Positions 1 to 7,224 of a stretch of DNA of 64,000 nucleotides are shown here, piece by piece. The stretch comes from CAMLIZ01 sp966212505 (GTDB taxonomy: Bacteria > Pseudomonadota > Gammaproteobacteria > Burkholderiales > Burkholderiaceae_C), in contig CBIHRS010000017.1 of NCBI GenBank assembly GCA_966212505.1, positions 1 through 64,000 of the forward strand, written 5' to 3'. Under the pieces are notes generated by a model. The model was not told where the DNA came from and did not search any database. It saw only the letters and a list, made by a program, of their open reading frames with translations. Made by a program: the position numbers and the translations under genes. The first letter of the stretch is position 1, and each line of letters starts with the position of its first letter.

Positions 1-507
1 CTCGACCGGCCCGATGGTGCGATCGGTCAACGATCGGCCCGTGGCCGCGTCGGCCGCATCGAGGCGGTTCCAATCCGTGCGGTGGACGAGCACGTTACTC
101 CCCTCATGGCGGAGAAAGCAGGCGCTGAATGGCACCGTGTCTTCGTGATAGTGGCCGCCATCAAGGCGCAAGGTCACGGCGCCCGACAACACATCCACCA
201 TCACGCCGTATCGCCCCTGGTCGACGACAACGGCCGCATGCCGGCCGTCTGCCGAGGCATGCAGCCGATAGCGGGCGCCACCGAAGTATTGGTTGCCATC
301 GGTCGGCAACTCGGGAAGCTCGACCTTGCACAGGCCTGTCTTCGCGGTGGTGTCCAGATCAAGCCCGTGCAGCGAGCCATCCGCCGTCAACATGAGAAGG
401 TGTCCGTAGTCGGCCTCGACGGCGCAGACATCGAGGATGGGCGGTAGAGCGGTGTGGGAGAAGGTCTGCAAGGGAACGCTTGAACAGGGAAGCCGCCAGA
501 TCGGCAA
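1..507 (-). CDS. Beta-propeller-like protein, 3' end missing
   Basis: The minus strand is open from about 507 to the window edge, so only the first ~169 residues are present. An in-frame TAA at 514-516 limits the start; TTG at 507 or TTG at 471 are the candidates and neither has a convincing ribosome site. Repeating short strands such as LLMLTADGSLHGLDL and VVVDQGRYGVMVDVLSGAVTLRLDG look like blades of a WD40/quinoprotein-type propeller. It lies 29 nt downstream of the hydrolase stop on the same strand, so co-transcription is likely. The family and function are not recognised. The coding call rests on the long open frame and protein-like composition. Confidence 0.55.
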   Translation of the reverse strand, partial: MPIWRLPCSSVPLQTFSHTALPPILDVCAVEADYGHLLMLTADGSLHGLDLDTTAKTGLCKVELPELPTDGNQYFGGARYRLHASADGRHAAVVVDQGRYGVMVDVLSGAVTLRLDGGHYHEDTVPFSACFLRHEGSNVLVHRTDWNRLDAADAATGRSLTDRTIGPVE

Positions 508-536
508 ACCAGTTTAGCGGCGGCCCCTTGCCGGCC

Positions 537-1334
537 TTATGCCGCTGACAGGAACTCGATCACCGTCGACGCAAAGGCCTGCGGCTGCTCGACGTTGGAC
601 AGGTGCACGGTGGGCAGCACACAGTACCGTGCGCCCGGCACCGACGCGGCGATTTCCTGGCCATGGGCCGGCGTGGTGACCTGGTCGTCGCGCCCGGCGA
701 TCACCAACGTGGGCGCGGTGATCAGCCGGATCGTGCGGCGCAGGTCGGCATCGCGCACCGCCGCGCGGGCGCCGGCGAGCCCGACGGCAGACATGCTCAC
801 TATGCCCTGCCGAAAGCGCTCGACGACAGGCCGGCCTTCGTCGACCCAGCGCGCGGGAAACCAGTTGCGCACGAACGTATCGGCAGCGCCCGACAAATCA
901 GGCGCCTGGAGCACCTGGGCAATGGCCTCCTCGTGCATGCGCGCCGGGCCGAGGTAAGCAGCCGTGTTGGCCAGCACCAGCCGCAACACACGCTCGGGCG
1001 CATGGATCGCCAGCCACTGCGCGACGAAGCCGCCCAGCGACAGCCCGAGCACATGCGCACGCTCGATGCCCAGCGCATCGAGCAGCTCGATCACATCCCG
1101 CCCCAGGCGATCGAGCGAATAGGCGCCGGCCGGTGCATCGGAGCCGCCGTGTCCGCGCAGGTCATAGCGCAGCACGCGGAAATGGCGCGTGAAGTCGGCC
1201 ATGTTGTCGTCCCACATCTGCAGGCTGGTCGCGATCGAGTTGGCCAGCAGCAGCACGGGACGATCGGCTGCGCCGTCGAGCCGGTAGGCCAGGCGGGTGC
1301 CGTCGCCCAGCGTGACGAATGAGGTCTGTTCCAT
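537..1334 (-). CDS. pcaD: Alpha/beta hydrolase, 3-oxoadipate enol-lactonase-like
   Basis: 265 residues, the usual length for PcaD, which hydrolyses 3-oxoadipate enol-lactone in the protocatechuate branch of the beta-ketoadipate pathway in the cytoplasm. Visible features: the oxyanion segment LLANSIATSLQMWD (about 29-42), RGHGGSD (60-66), nucleophile elbow GLSLGG with Ser99, acidic residue in GRDDQVTTP (Asp216 or 217) and His244 in VHLSNVEQP. The family assignment rests on this full triad and the LANSIATSL pattern typical of enol-lactonases. No other pca gene is in the window, so the substrate is inferred; a related esterase or bromoperoxidase-type hydrolase is possible. Confidence 0.75.
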   Translation of the reverse strand: MEQTSFVTLGDGTRLAYRLDGAADRPVLLLANSIATSLQMWDDNMADFTRHFRVLRYDLRGHGGSDAPAGAYSLDRLGRDVIELLDALGIERAHVLGLSLGGFVAQWLAIHAPERVLRLVLANTAAYLGPARMHEEAIAQVLQAPDLSGAADTFVRNWFPARWVDEGRPVVERFRQGIVSMSAVGLAGARAAVRDADLRRTIRLITAPTLVIAGRDDQVTTPAHGQEIAASVPGARYCVLPTVHLSNVEQPQAFASTVIEFLSAA

Positions 1335-1347
1335 GGTCGGGTCCTAT

Positions 1348-1373
1348 CGATGAAGTGATGATGGGTTTCATCG
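1348..1373. promoter_or_regulatory. Inverted repeat upstream of the hydrolase gene
   Basis: CGATGAA (1348-1354) and TTCATCG (1367-1373) form a perfect 7-bp inverted repeat with a 12-nt spacer. It starts 13 bases upstream of the hydrolase start codon, a position that suits an operator for a dimeric repressor. No regulator gene is adjacent, so its role is inferred. Confidence 0.3.
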
Positions 1374-1451
1374 TAGGAAGCAGGCACCGCGAAGGAAATT
1401 ACGAAGATTGGACGGTGTATGTAAGCCGCGCCGACAGTCCCCAAAACCTCT

Positions 1452-2066
1452 TCAGTCTTCATCCACCCGCGGGTATTCGGCCGGCACCACATCCCATGTG
1501 CTCGAGCCGCGAGCGCGCCACGTCAAGAGCGCGATCAAAATGCCCTCGCCGTTGTAGACCCGGATATTGGCTGGGCTGTAGACCCCAGGCCCTGGGCCGA
1601 CACCTGGCCCTGGAAAAAGATATCGCGGCTCAACCACGCCGAAGTCGCAACTCGCATGTTTGAACAAAGGCTGGGCGACATCCAGGAGCTGGTAGTTCGT
1701 TCGGCCACAACACAGCGCCCGCGCAGGGTGCCGCCGCTCCAGACGCCACCGCAGGTACGCAGCCATCTCGGCTTGCGCCTGCTCTGCGCTCAAGCATTCA
1801 GTGGACGCGGGGTATTCCACCGATCGACCAACCCGAACCGCGCCATACGCATCTTCGAACGCCCGTATCGGGGCGATGTCTTCCACAAGGCAAACCGAAG
1901 CGCAGTCTTTGCACCACCCGGGGCGGACCGGGACAGCGAAGAGATCGTCGTAGGACAACTGACTACCGAGCGGCGCTGAATCGAAGTTGAAGTAGTAGAG
2001 CGCACTGCCCTGCGACAACTCGAACTTTTCGCCGCAGCTCGTGCAGGCGTAGTGACTTGGGAACAT
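1452..2066 (-). CDS. Hypothetical protein with N-terminal zinc-ribbon-like cysteines
   Basis: 204 residues. The N-terminus carries CTSC (residues about 8-11) and a second CKDC pair near residue 52, the spacing of a treble-clef or zinc-ribbon metal site. The C-terminal half has a Gly/Pro-rich turn (FPGPGVGPGPG) followed by beta-strand-like sequence. The start ATG at 2066 follows AGGAATCAAGG. I do not recognise a family. It stands at the left edge of the low-GC accessory stretch, just after a terminator that would isolate it from the remnant upstream, so it probably has its own promoter. A zinc-binding role is inference from the cysteine pairs only. Confidence 0.7.
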   Translation of the reverse strand: MFPSHYACTSCGEKFELSQGSALYYFNFDSAPLGSQLSYDDLFAVPVRPGWCKDCASVCLVEDIAPIRAFEDAYGAVRVGRSVEYPASTECLSAEQAQAEMAAYLRWRLERRHPARALCCGRTNYQLLDVAQPLFKHASCDFGVVEPRYLFPGPGVGPGPGVYSPANIRVYNGEGILIALLTWRARGSSTWDVVPAEYPRVDED

Positions 2067-2113
2067 CCTTGATTCCTAGGAGTTCGGGGCAATCGGCATC
2101 GACAGTTGGCACG

Positions 2114-2145
2114 AAAAAAACCCCTGGCGATTGGGCTCGCCAAGG
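2114..2145 (-). terminator. Rho-independent terminator, minus strand
   Basis: Reading the minus strand, an 8-of-9 bp stem (arms 2145-2137 and 2130-2122) with a 6-nt loop is followed by a run of seven T (2120-2114). It lies about 70 nt downstream of the stop of the coding remnant at 2215-2399, consistent with it ending that transcript. Confidence 0.7.
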
Positions 2146-2214
2146 TCTCTCTATAGCGCCAACTTCGGTAGCGATTCAATCGCAGTCGGTAGGTGTACTA
2201 CAAGAATCATTCAC

Positions 2215-2399
2215 TCAGAGGCCGTCCAACGCGGAATCAACATCCCCCATTGGGAGGATGGAATTCTCTGGCATAGGAGCTAAAACACCACAGGAATCTC
2301 GCCAAAAAAACAACGGGTAGGCGAAGAACTCCCGATCTAGTTGCGACAGCGCCAGATCGCTCGCCTTGGCCAACACGCGAATGTCGTTATGGAGGCCCC
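2215..2399 (-). pseudogene. Possible 3' remnant of a minus-strand gene
   Basis: The minus frame ending at the TGA at 2215-2217 reads as plausible protein (pieces such as LAKASDLALSQLD, EFFAYPLFFW and the acidic tail PMGDVDSALDGL) and stays open upstream past 2400. It has no good ATG, and its 5' part overlaps the well-supported start of the plus-strand gene at 2400. A terminator follows 70 nt after the stop. I read it as the tail of a gene whose front was lost when the plus-strand pair was acquired. A short real gene starting at a GTG inside the stretch is the alternative. Family unknown. Confidence 0.35.
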
Positions 2400-3131
2400 A
2401 TGGGAGACGCGCTCGCAGGCATTCTGTTTGGAGACAAGACTCCCTGGGTACTTACCCTGCTTGTCGCAGCAGCGGGTTGGACGACTGTTCGCACCGTAGA
2501 TCGTCTTTCCAGCGCGCCATTTCTCGAGTACCGGATCGACACAACCTCACCTCGAGGTACAAATGGATTCGTCTCTGTTCGAATTCGAAATGTGACGGCC
2601 AAGCAGCGATTCGACTGCTTCAACTTGCTAGTCACCACACCCGACTTGCAGAGAAGCAAATTCTTCGGTCCAGCCGATCGCTATAGCCAAGCCCTTCACG
2701 GAACCGTTCTCTCACTAACAAAGTTGTCGCGAGTTCACGAGTACGAGTGGGACATTCAGTTCACAAATATCTTCCCTGGTGCAGATGTCACCGCAAACAT
2801 TCCGGTGCTTCAAGAAGGGATCCCCAAGCTCTTGGTTCAGCCCTGTGCAGCCCAGCAAACGAACAAGGCCAAGGAAGAGGATAAAAAGGCCGATTCCGAC
2901 GACGATGAAGCGCAAAAAAGAAGCTTCGACCCACCAATCTTGGTTGAACGCACTGTCGAGACCTGGTTTGTCGAGAATGAAGTCCGCGTTTTGTGGGGAG
3001 CGCTGATTCTCTGGCTCATAACGCTCGTTGTCCTGAAAGCATTGAGCACCCGAGCGACGACCGGATCATCAACTCCACGCTCTTCCGAATGCCACGACTG
3101 CAAGGAGAATGGCCATGACGAGGGTTACTAG
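2400..3131 (+). CDS. Membrane protein of unknown function, two TM segments
   Basis: 243 residues. GGAGG four bases before the ATG supports this start. A hydrophobic segment at about residues 15-27 (WVLTLLVAAAGW) and another near 200-217 (WGALILWLITLVVLKAL) bracket a domain of roughly 170 residues that looks beta-rich, followed by a highly charged stretch (KAKEEDKKADSDDDE). The C-terminal tail has a CHDC pair. With two helices both ends would lie on one side and the middle domain on the other. It overlaps the next gene by 17 nt, so the two form an operon. Base composition is clearly lower in GC than the flanks, suggesting transfer. No family recognised. Confidence 0.7.
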   Translation: MGDALAGILFGDKTPWVLTLLVAAAGWTTVRTVDRLSSAPFLEYRIDTTSPRGTNGFVSVRIRNVTAKQRFDCFNLLVTTPDLQRSKFFGPADRYSQALHGTVLSLTKLSRVHEYEWDIQFTNIFPGADVTANIPVLQEGIPKLLVQPCAAQQTNKAKEEDKKADSDDDEAQKRSFDPPILVERTVETWFVENEVRVLWGALILWLITLVVLKALSTRATTGSSTPRSSECHDCKENGHDEGY

Positions 3132-4020
3132 CTTGGCCTCCTCGAGGCATGCTGTTTCTGCCGCCGTGCTACTGGGCTCAGTTCATCTTAGCGGCTTGTC
3201 CCAGAGCTCGACGACCAGCACAACGCTCAACAGCGTTGTCGAAGTCTCTATGCGCGTGCGGGACCTTCGAGGTGAGTACCCCACGGGGGGTCTCTTGTAC
3301 CGCGTGATTGACGGTCGGAGAAAACACGTAGCAAACGTGGACGACAAGGGAAAGCCCGATCGCAAAGTCGAATGCTCGTTAGCGGAAGAGTTTGAAGCGC
3401 AGGCGGAGAGTCCATTCGATCGAGCAATCGACCCTATTCGGTTGTCCTGCAGCACCAAACTCGCCTTCAACTTCCGAAGAAGCATACAGGCGGTCAATCT
3501 TCCAGAACTCTCCTCACAGTACCTGTACACACATGCAGGGCCGTCTTCGGCTGTATTTACGAGCTACTCCGCACAGCTATTCGCAAAGGGTGAAATAGAT
3601 GCCGCCACATCACTCCAGGAAGCCGCAGTGGCGGCCGCCGCGGTCCAGCTCGGTGACACGAAGATGGAAAAGTACGTGGGTCGCGACCCCTCCCAAGGGT
3701 TCAAGCTTGTGCTCACCGCCGAGGGAGTGGATGCTTTGAGGACAACTCAAAAGCAAGCAGGCATACCGACCACTGGCAAGTTGGATTTCGCCACACAGAA
3801 GATCCTTGCCAACGCGGCCACCCCTCAGCAGAAGGTGGGAACGTCGCTGCCCCAGTTACATTGCGCCGGGTCAGCCTCCGGGTTTCTCACCTGTGCCAAA
3901 GATCCTGACGCTCTCCACGTAGATGGTCGTTCGCCTGACCTCAGACGGGTGACGATTCCAGAGATGAAGATTCCTGTGTACGCACCGCCGGATGAAAAGA
4001 AGATCAAAATCCCTCAGTAG
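3115..4020 (+). CDS. Secreted protein with a peptidoglycan-binding-like segment
   Basis: 301 residues from ATG 3115, which is 7 nt after AGGAG; the upstream ATG at 3109 is too close to that site. The N-terminus (MTRVTSLASSRHAVSAAVLLGSVHLSG) resembles a signal peptide. Near residues 200-232 the pattern VDALRTTQKQAGIPTTGKLD with a following FATQKIL matches the short helical PG_binding_1 repeat found in wall-binding and lysis-related proteins. A Cys pair lies near residues 249 and 258. It is translationally linked to the membrane protein before it. The function is unknown: a periplasmic partner of that membrane protein is the natural inference. Confidence 0.7.
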   Translation: MTRVTSLASSRHAVSAAVLLGSVHLSGLSQSSTTSTTLNSVVEVSMRVRDLRGEYPTGGLLYRVIDGRRKHVANVDDKGKPDRKVECSLAEEFEAQAESPFDRAIDPIRLSCSTKLAFNFRRSIQAVNLPELSSQYLYTHAGPSSAVFTSYSAQLFAKGEIDAATSLQEAAVAAAAVQLGDTKMEKYVGRDPSQGFKLVLTAEGVDALRTTQKQAGIPTTGKLDFATQKILANAATPQQKVGTSLPQLHCAGSASGFLTCAKDPDALHVDGRSPDLRRVTIPEMKIPVYAPPDEKKIKIPQ

Positions 4021-4114
4021 CGTTCAAAGCAAAAATCGGGGAGCCGGGCTCGTGCGTGATCTCACGAGGCTGGCGAGTCTCCATGCTTGGTCCGTCAAGC
4101 CAGCAGTCTGCTAA

Positions 4115-4216
4115 TCACGCCTGCTTCCCCTTGCCTTTTGGCGGACACTTCGTCGTCTTCGCATATTCCTCATCAACGTTGATCTTGAGGAGTTCGACCT
4201 TGTATCCATATCCACT
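4115..4216 (-). pseudogene. C-terminal remnant of a minus-strand gene
   Basis: From 4216 down to the TGA at 4115-4117 the minus strand encodes about 33 residues of ordinary-looking lysine-rich protein end (GYGYKVELLKINVDEEYA then KTTKCPPKGKGKQA). The same frame is closed immediately upstream by TAG at 4217-4219 and no start exists. It therefore looks like the last part of a gene cut at about 4217. The parent family is not recognised. It could be read-through noise, but composition and position next to another broken gene argue for a true remnant. Confidence 0.4.
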
Positions 4217-4599
4217 CTACGCGGCGCTGGATCTGGAGCTGCTACTGCGCTCCCCCCCTGCCTTCGCCGACAGACGAGGACGTGGCAATCATGCGGGATG
4301 TCCTCAACGCCATCCAGTCGGCGCCAGCGAACACGACGAGTGCGAAGCTGCACCGGCTGCTACCGCCGCACCTGAAGGGCAACAAGGCCGAACGGGACAC
4401 GCTGGTCGCAATCCTGGGGCTGTGCGGCGTCCTCGGCAGCACCGCGCACCCGGGTTATCGCAAGAGCTTCGTTCAATACATCGACAGGGAGGATCCGCCG
4501 CGCCACTTCGTCGATATGGCCTACCCAGCGAGCTGGTGGAAGCGCTCTGATGGCTTGGATGAGGCCAGCCTGCACGAATTCTTCGGCCACCTGCTCTGA
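4203..4599 (+). pseudogene. C-terminal remnant of a hypothetical gene, with a frameshift
   Basis: The last ~115 residues of a protein are readable (LHRLLPPHLKGNKAERD, LVAILGLCGVLG, FVQYIDREDPPRHFVDMAYP, WWKRSDGLDEASLHEFFGHLL). The frame 4282-4599 opens only with a GTG. Upstream coding sense continues in another frame (YPLYAALDLELLLRSPP from 4203), and the two join if one base is gained or lost in a run of seven C at about 4252-4258. Together they lack any proper 5' end. The conserved PPRH-VDMAYP-WW pattern suggests the C-terminus of a larger protein, family not named. 4600-4760 holds nothing I can recognise. Confidence 0.5.
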
Positions 4600-4760
4600 T
4601 AATTCGTCTGCTTTGGGTTGATGGCCGCGCCGGGCCGGCCGACCACGAAGACGCGACCAAGGTGACGCTGAGCTTCGGGTTGAAATCGCGTTTGCAGCGG
4701 TTGCCGTCGTCCGTAGCGATCAGCCGGCTTCACGCATCCTGTCGCGAAGCTGCCACCGGC

Positions 4761-5609
4761 TCACCTCACCATGAGGTGACCTTGATCGCAGAACCAGTCA
4801 GAGGCGCACAGTCCTTCGTAGAGCGCGGTCTTCCAAGAGTTCGGATCTCGCGCATGCCGGGTGGCGAACTCACCGCGCAGGTGGGTGCGGACCGAGACGG
4901 ATCCACCGGTCTTCGCGAGCTCGCCTAGGTTGAAGGAAATGTCAGCGAGTTCACTCGCAGCCTGGGCGGCATAAAGCTCCGCCAAGCCCATCACCTTGAA
5001 GTGATGCTGGACTCGTGCAGCTAGAACCGGCGTCCACCCTGCAGGCGGTCGCACGCGATAGGCGATTGAAGGGGGCGCCGTCTCCCGTACATCGACGACG
5101 AGCCAGCGCTCATTGCCCAGGTCATCAAAGTACGGATGAAGCGTCTGCTCCTCAGCACTGTGAGCGAACTTCGCCAGCTTGCCCTTGTTGCAGTCCGAGC
5201 AGGCTGGGACAAGGTTCGCGGGCGTCAGATTGAAGATGGGATGCAATGACTGCGGCAGGTAGTGGTCGACACTCGCGACGATTCTCTGGCCGCACATCGG
5301 ACACAGACCGTAAGGCGGCGCGAAGCGGATTGCCTCGTAGAGCGATCGGGACGGCGACCCCGCGCGGGCGAAATGGGACTTGTAGATGGTCCCCATCAGG
5401 TCACCAGACAAGAGTGGCGTGACTTGGTCGCTCGTTGGAATCTGGAACAGCTGACCGGCGGGCGCCAGCGCCTTATAGGCTGCCTCGGCGGCTTGAAAGT
5501 TGGGTAGCGCCGCGAGCAGTGCTTGCGAGCGCTCGACTATGGTGATTCCGGACACACATTGCTCCACAACATCTTTCACCTCGAAGGAGGGAAGAGGCAA
5601 GCGCTTCAT
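4761..5609 (-). CDS. HNH endonuclease, PtuB-like partner of the ATPase
   Basis: 282 residues. The central part is a clear HNH/treble-clef nuclease: CPMC (Cys103, Cys106), DHYLP with His116 as the likely catalytic His, ANLVPACSDCNKGK with Asn132, Cys137 and Cys140. The ~95 residues before and ~120 after are not assigned. It begins 11 nt after the stop of the AAA ATPase on the same strand, the arrangement of PtuA (ATPase) and PtuB (HNH) in Septu anti-phage systems. The expected activity is metal-dependent cleavage of nucleic acid controlled by the ATPase. The catalytic motif is directly visible; the Septu assignment is by architecture. Confidence 0.82.
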   Translation of the reverse strand: MKRLPLPSFEVKDVVEQCVSGITIVERSQALLAALPNFQAAEAAYKALAPAGQLFQIPTSDQVTPLLSGDLMGTIYKSHFARAGSPSRSLYEAIRFAPPYGLCPMCGQRIVASVDHYLPQSLHPIFNLTPANLVPACSDCNKGKLAKFAHSAEEQTLHPYFDDLGNERWLVVDVRETAPPSIAYRVRPPAGWTPVLAARVQHHFKVMGLAELYAAQAASELADISFNLGELAKTGGSVSVRTHLRGEFATRHARDPNSWKTALYEGLCASDWFCDQGHLMVR

Positions 5610-5620
5610 AACCGGTATCG

Positions 5621-7192
5621 TCAGTTGGGCCGCTGCGCGATGAGACTGCGAGCCAAGACCTTGGCCTCTGAGCCAAGTTGACCTGCGAAACGAGTCTCGA
5701 CCTCTTCAAATCGCATCCCCGGCTCGTTAGCAACAGCTGCCACCATTTGGTGAAACCCCGAATTGGAAACTTCGAGCCCGAAAACCTCCCGCGTCAGAAC
5801 CCCAGCGCTTTCGCCAAAGGTCTCCATGCTTGGACGCTCGACTACTGCGACTGTTCTGGTGCGGCGAAGCATCCAGACGCAGCTCATCGGGACCTCTTGA
5901 AGCACCACTGGCGAGTGCGTAGATATGAGGGCCACGCCGTTGCGAGACACGAGCAGATCGGACACAGACCGCACAAAGGCAGCAAGCAACGGCGGATGCA
6001 GGTGCCCCTCCGGCTCGTCGAGAACGACGAGGGTTCTCTCATCGACGAGCTCGACCAACCGGGTGGTTGTCAATAGGACGATTGAGTGCCCTGAGCTGAG
6101 TTTCTTGAACGCGTGTGCAACGGCGCTCTGCCAGCTGTCTCCTTCGACTTGTAGGAACCGTTCAACCTCAACCTCCGCGAAGAGCGGGTCAGTGGCTAGC
6201 GTCCGGACGGCCTTCAGCCACCGAGTTCTGCGAGGCTCTTCCCGGCACACGGTGAAGCTATTGACGAAGTCCTGTGCCAGGTCGTCCTTCGTTTTGAGTG
6301 CGTCCCGCAGTTGGCCATCCACCATCTCAGTTCCCCGCAGGCCTACGAAGCCGGCGCGGAGCTTTAGGTTGGCAACGTTAGGGGGCGCCTCGAACTCATC
6401 GAAGGCGCTGAAGGACACCGACACCAAGCCGGCGAAATCCCACTCATCGTGGTTAGCGCCCATGCGCTCGAGGATGCCGGGGGGCGACGACTCGCTAGGT
6501 CGACCCAGCACAGCGTTAACCAATGTCTGAATGCATCGCGTCTTCCCCGCGCCGTTTCGGCCTACCAGGACATGCACGTTCGTTGGGGGATGCGAGTTGG
6601 GCTCGACGTGAAACGTAAGGGTCGGCGGAGGTGGCAGCGGCACCTGCATTCCTGCCTGGAGTGGCGGCGCCGGCAGCGTATAGCGGAACTGGAATCGCGT
6701 GAGCTCCGCGTTTCCATGCGCGAGCCTGTGCAGGCGGTTTCTCACGTTCCCATCTCTGATTGAACGAAGCAGGGACTCTTGCATGACCAGCTGATGAAGA
6801 TGGCGATCGAAGATGGTCAGGTTGTATGCACAGTCGCAAAGGTTGACGAGGACGTACTCACAGATGTGCGCAGGCAGGCTGCGCAGCGTCGAGTAGTAGT
6901 CCTCGTCCTGACCCAGCGAGAAGAAAACGGCGGGGTCAAGCGCGTTGAACGTGAGAGGCAATTGCGGAACGCGCGTGCCCGGCGGGAGCCCCTGAGCGGC
7001 CGATGCTGGCAACAGTCCTGCCTGACCAATCTTCACGGACCCGATGCGATGCCGTTCACCGTTGTCGTCGTAGAGCAGCATCGTGTACATGGTCCGGAAC
7101 TTGAACCAGTCGTCCCAGTGGTCCACGATCAGGTAGACGTGAGCTCGCGTTCCAGCCGGGATACTTGAGACGGAGTCGATGACGGTGAACAT
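5621..7192 (-). CDS. AAA/ABC-type ATPase, PtuA-like defence protein
   Basis: 523 residues. An N-terminal domain of ~190 residues of unknown type is followed by an ATPase of the OLD/SMC-like class: Walker A GRNGAGKT (211-218), a signature-like LSSGH (365-369), Walker B VVLDEPEGHLHPP (about 389-401) and switch motif ISTHSP (423-428). Such ATPases dimerise on ATP and gate an associated nuclease. The nuclease is the HNH gene 11 nt downstream, as in Septu. The start ATG lies 32 nt after the Argonaute stop with no terminator between, so all four genes may share one transcript. The ribosome site is weak. Alternatives are other ATPase-HNH defence pairs. Confidence 0.82.
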   Translation of the reverse strand: MFTVIDSVSSIPAGTRAHVYLIVDHWDDWFKFRTMYTMLLYDDNGERHRIGSVKIGQAGLLPASAAQGLPPGTRVPQLPLTFNALDPAVFFSLGQDEDYYSTLRSLPAHICEYVLVNLCDCAYNLTIFDRHLHQLVMQESLLRSIRDGNVRNRLHRLAHGNAELTRFQFRYTLPAPPLQAGMQVPLPPPPTLTFHVEPNSHPPTNVHVLVGRNGAGKTRCIQTLVNAVLGRPSESSPPGILERMGANHDEWDFAGLVSVSFSAFDEFEAPPNVANLKLRAGFVGLRGTEMVDGQLRDALKTKDDLAQDFVNSFTVCREEPRRTRWLKAVRTLATDPLFAEVEVERFLQVEGDSWQSAVAHAFKKLSSGHSIVLLTTTRLVELVDERTLVVLDEPEGHLHPPLLAAFVRSVSDLLVSRNGVALISTHSPVVLQEVPMSCVWMLRRTRTVAVVERPSMETFGESAGVLTREVFGLEVSNSGFHQMVAAVANEPGMRFEEVETRFAGQLGSEAKVLARSLIAQRPN

Positions 7193-7224
7193 GGGGAGAC
7201 TAGGCAGAGCTGAAAGAGCGGTCG

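Noticed and set aside
1319..1663. Plus-strand ORF crossing the hydrolase promoter and the next gene's end
   Set aside because: It overlaps two minus-strand genes, has no ribosome site and shows low-complexity composition.
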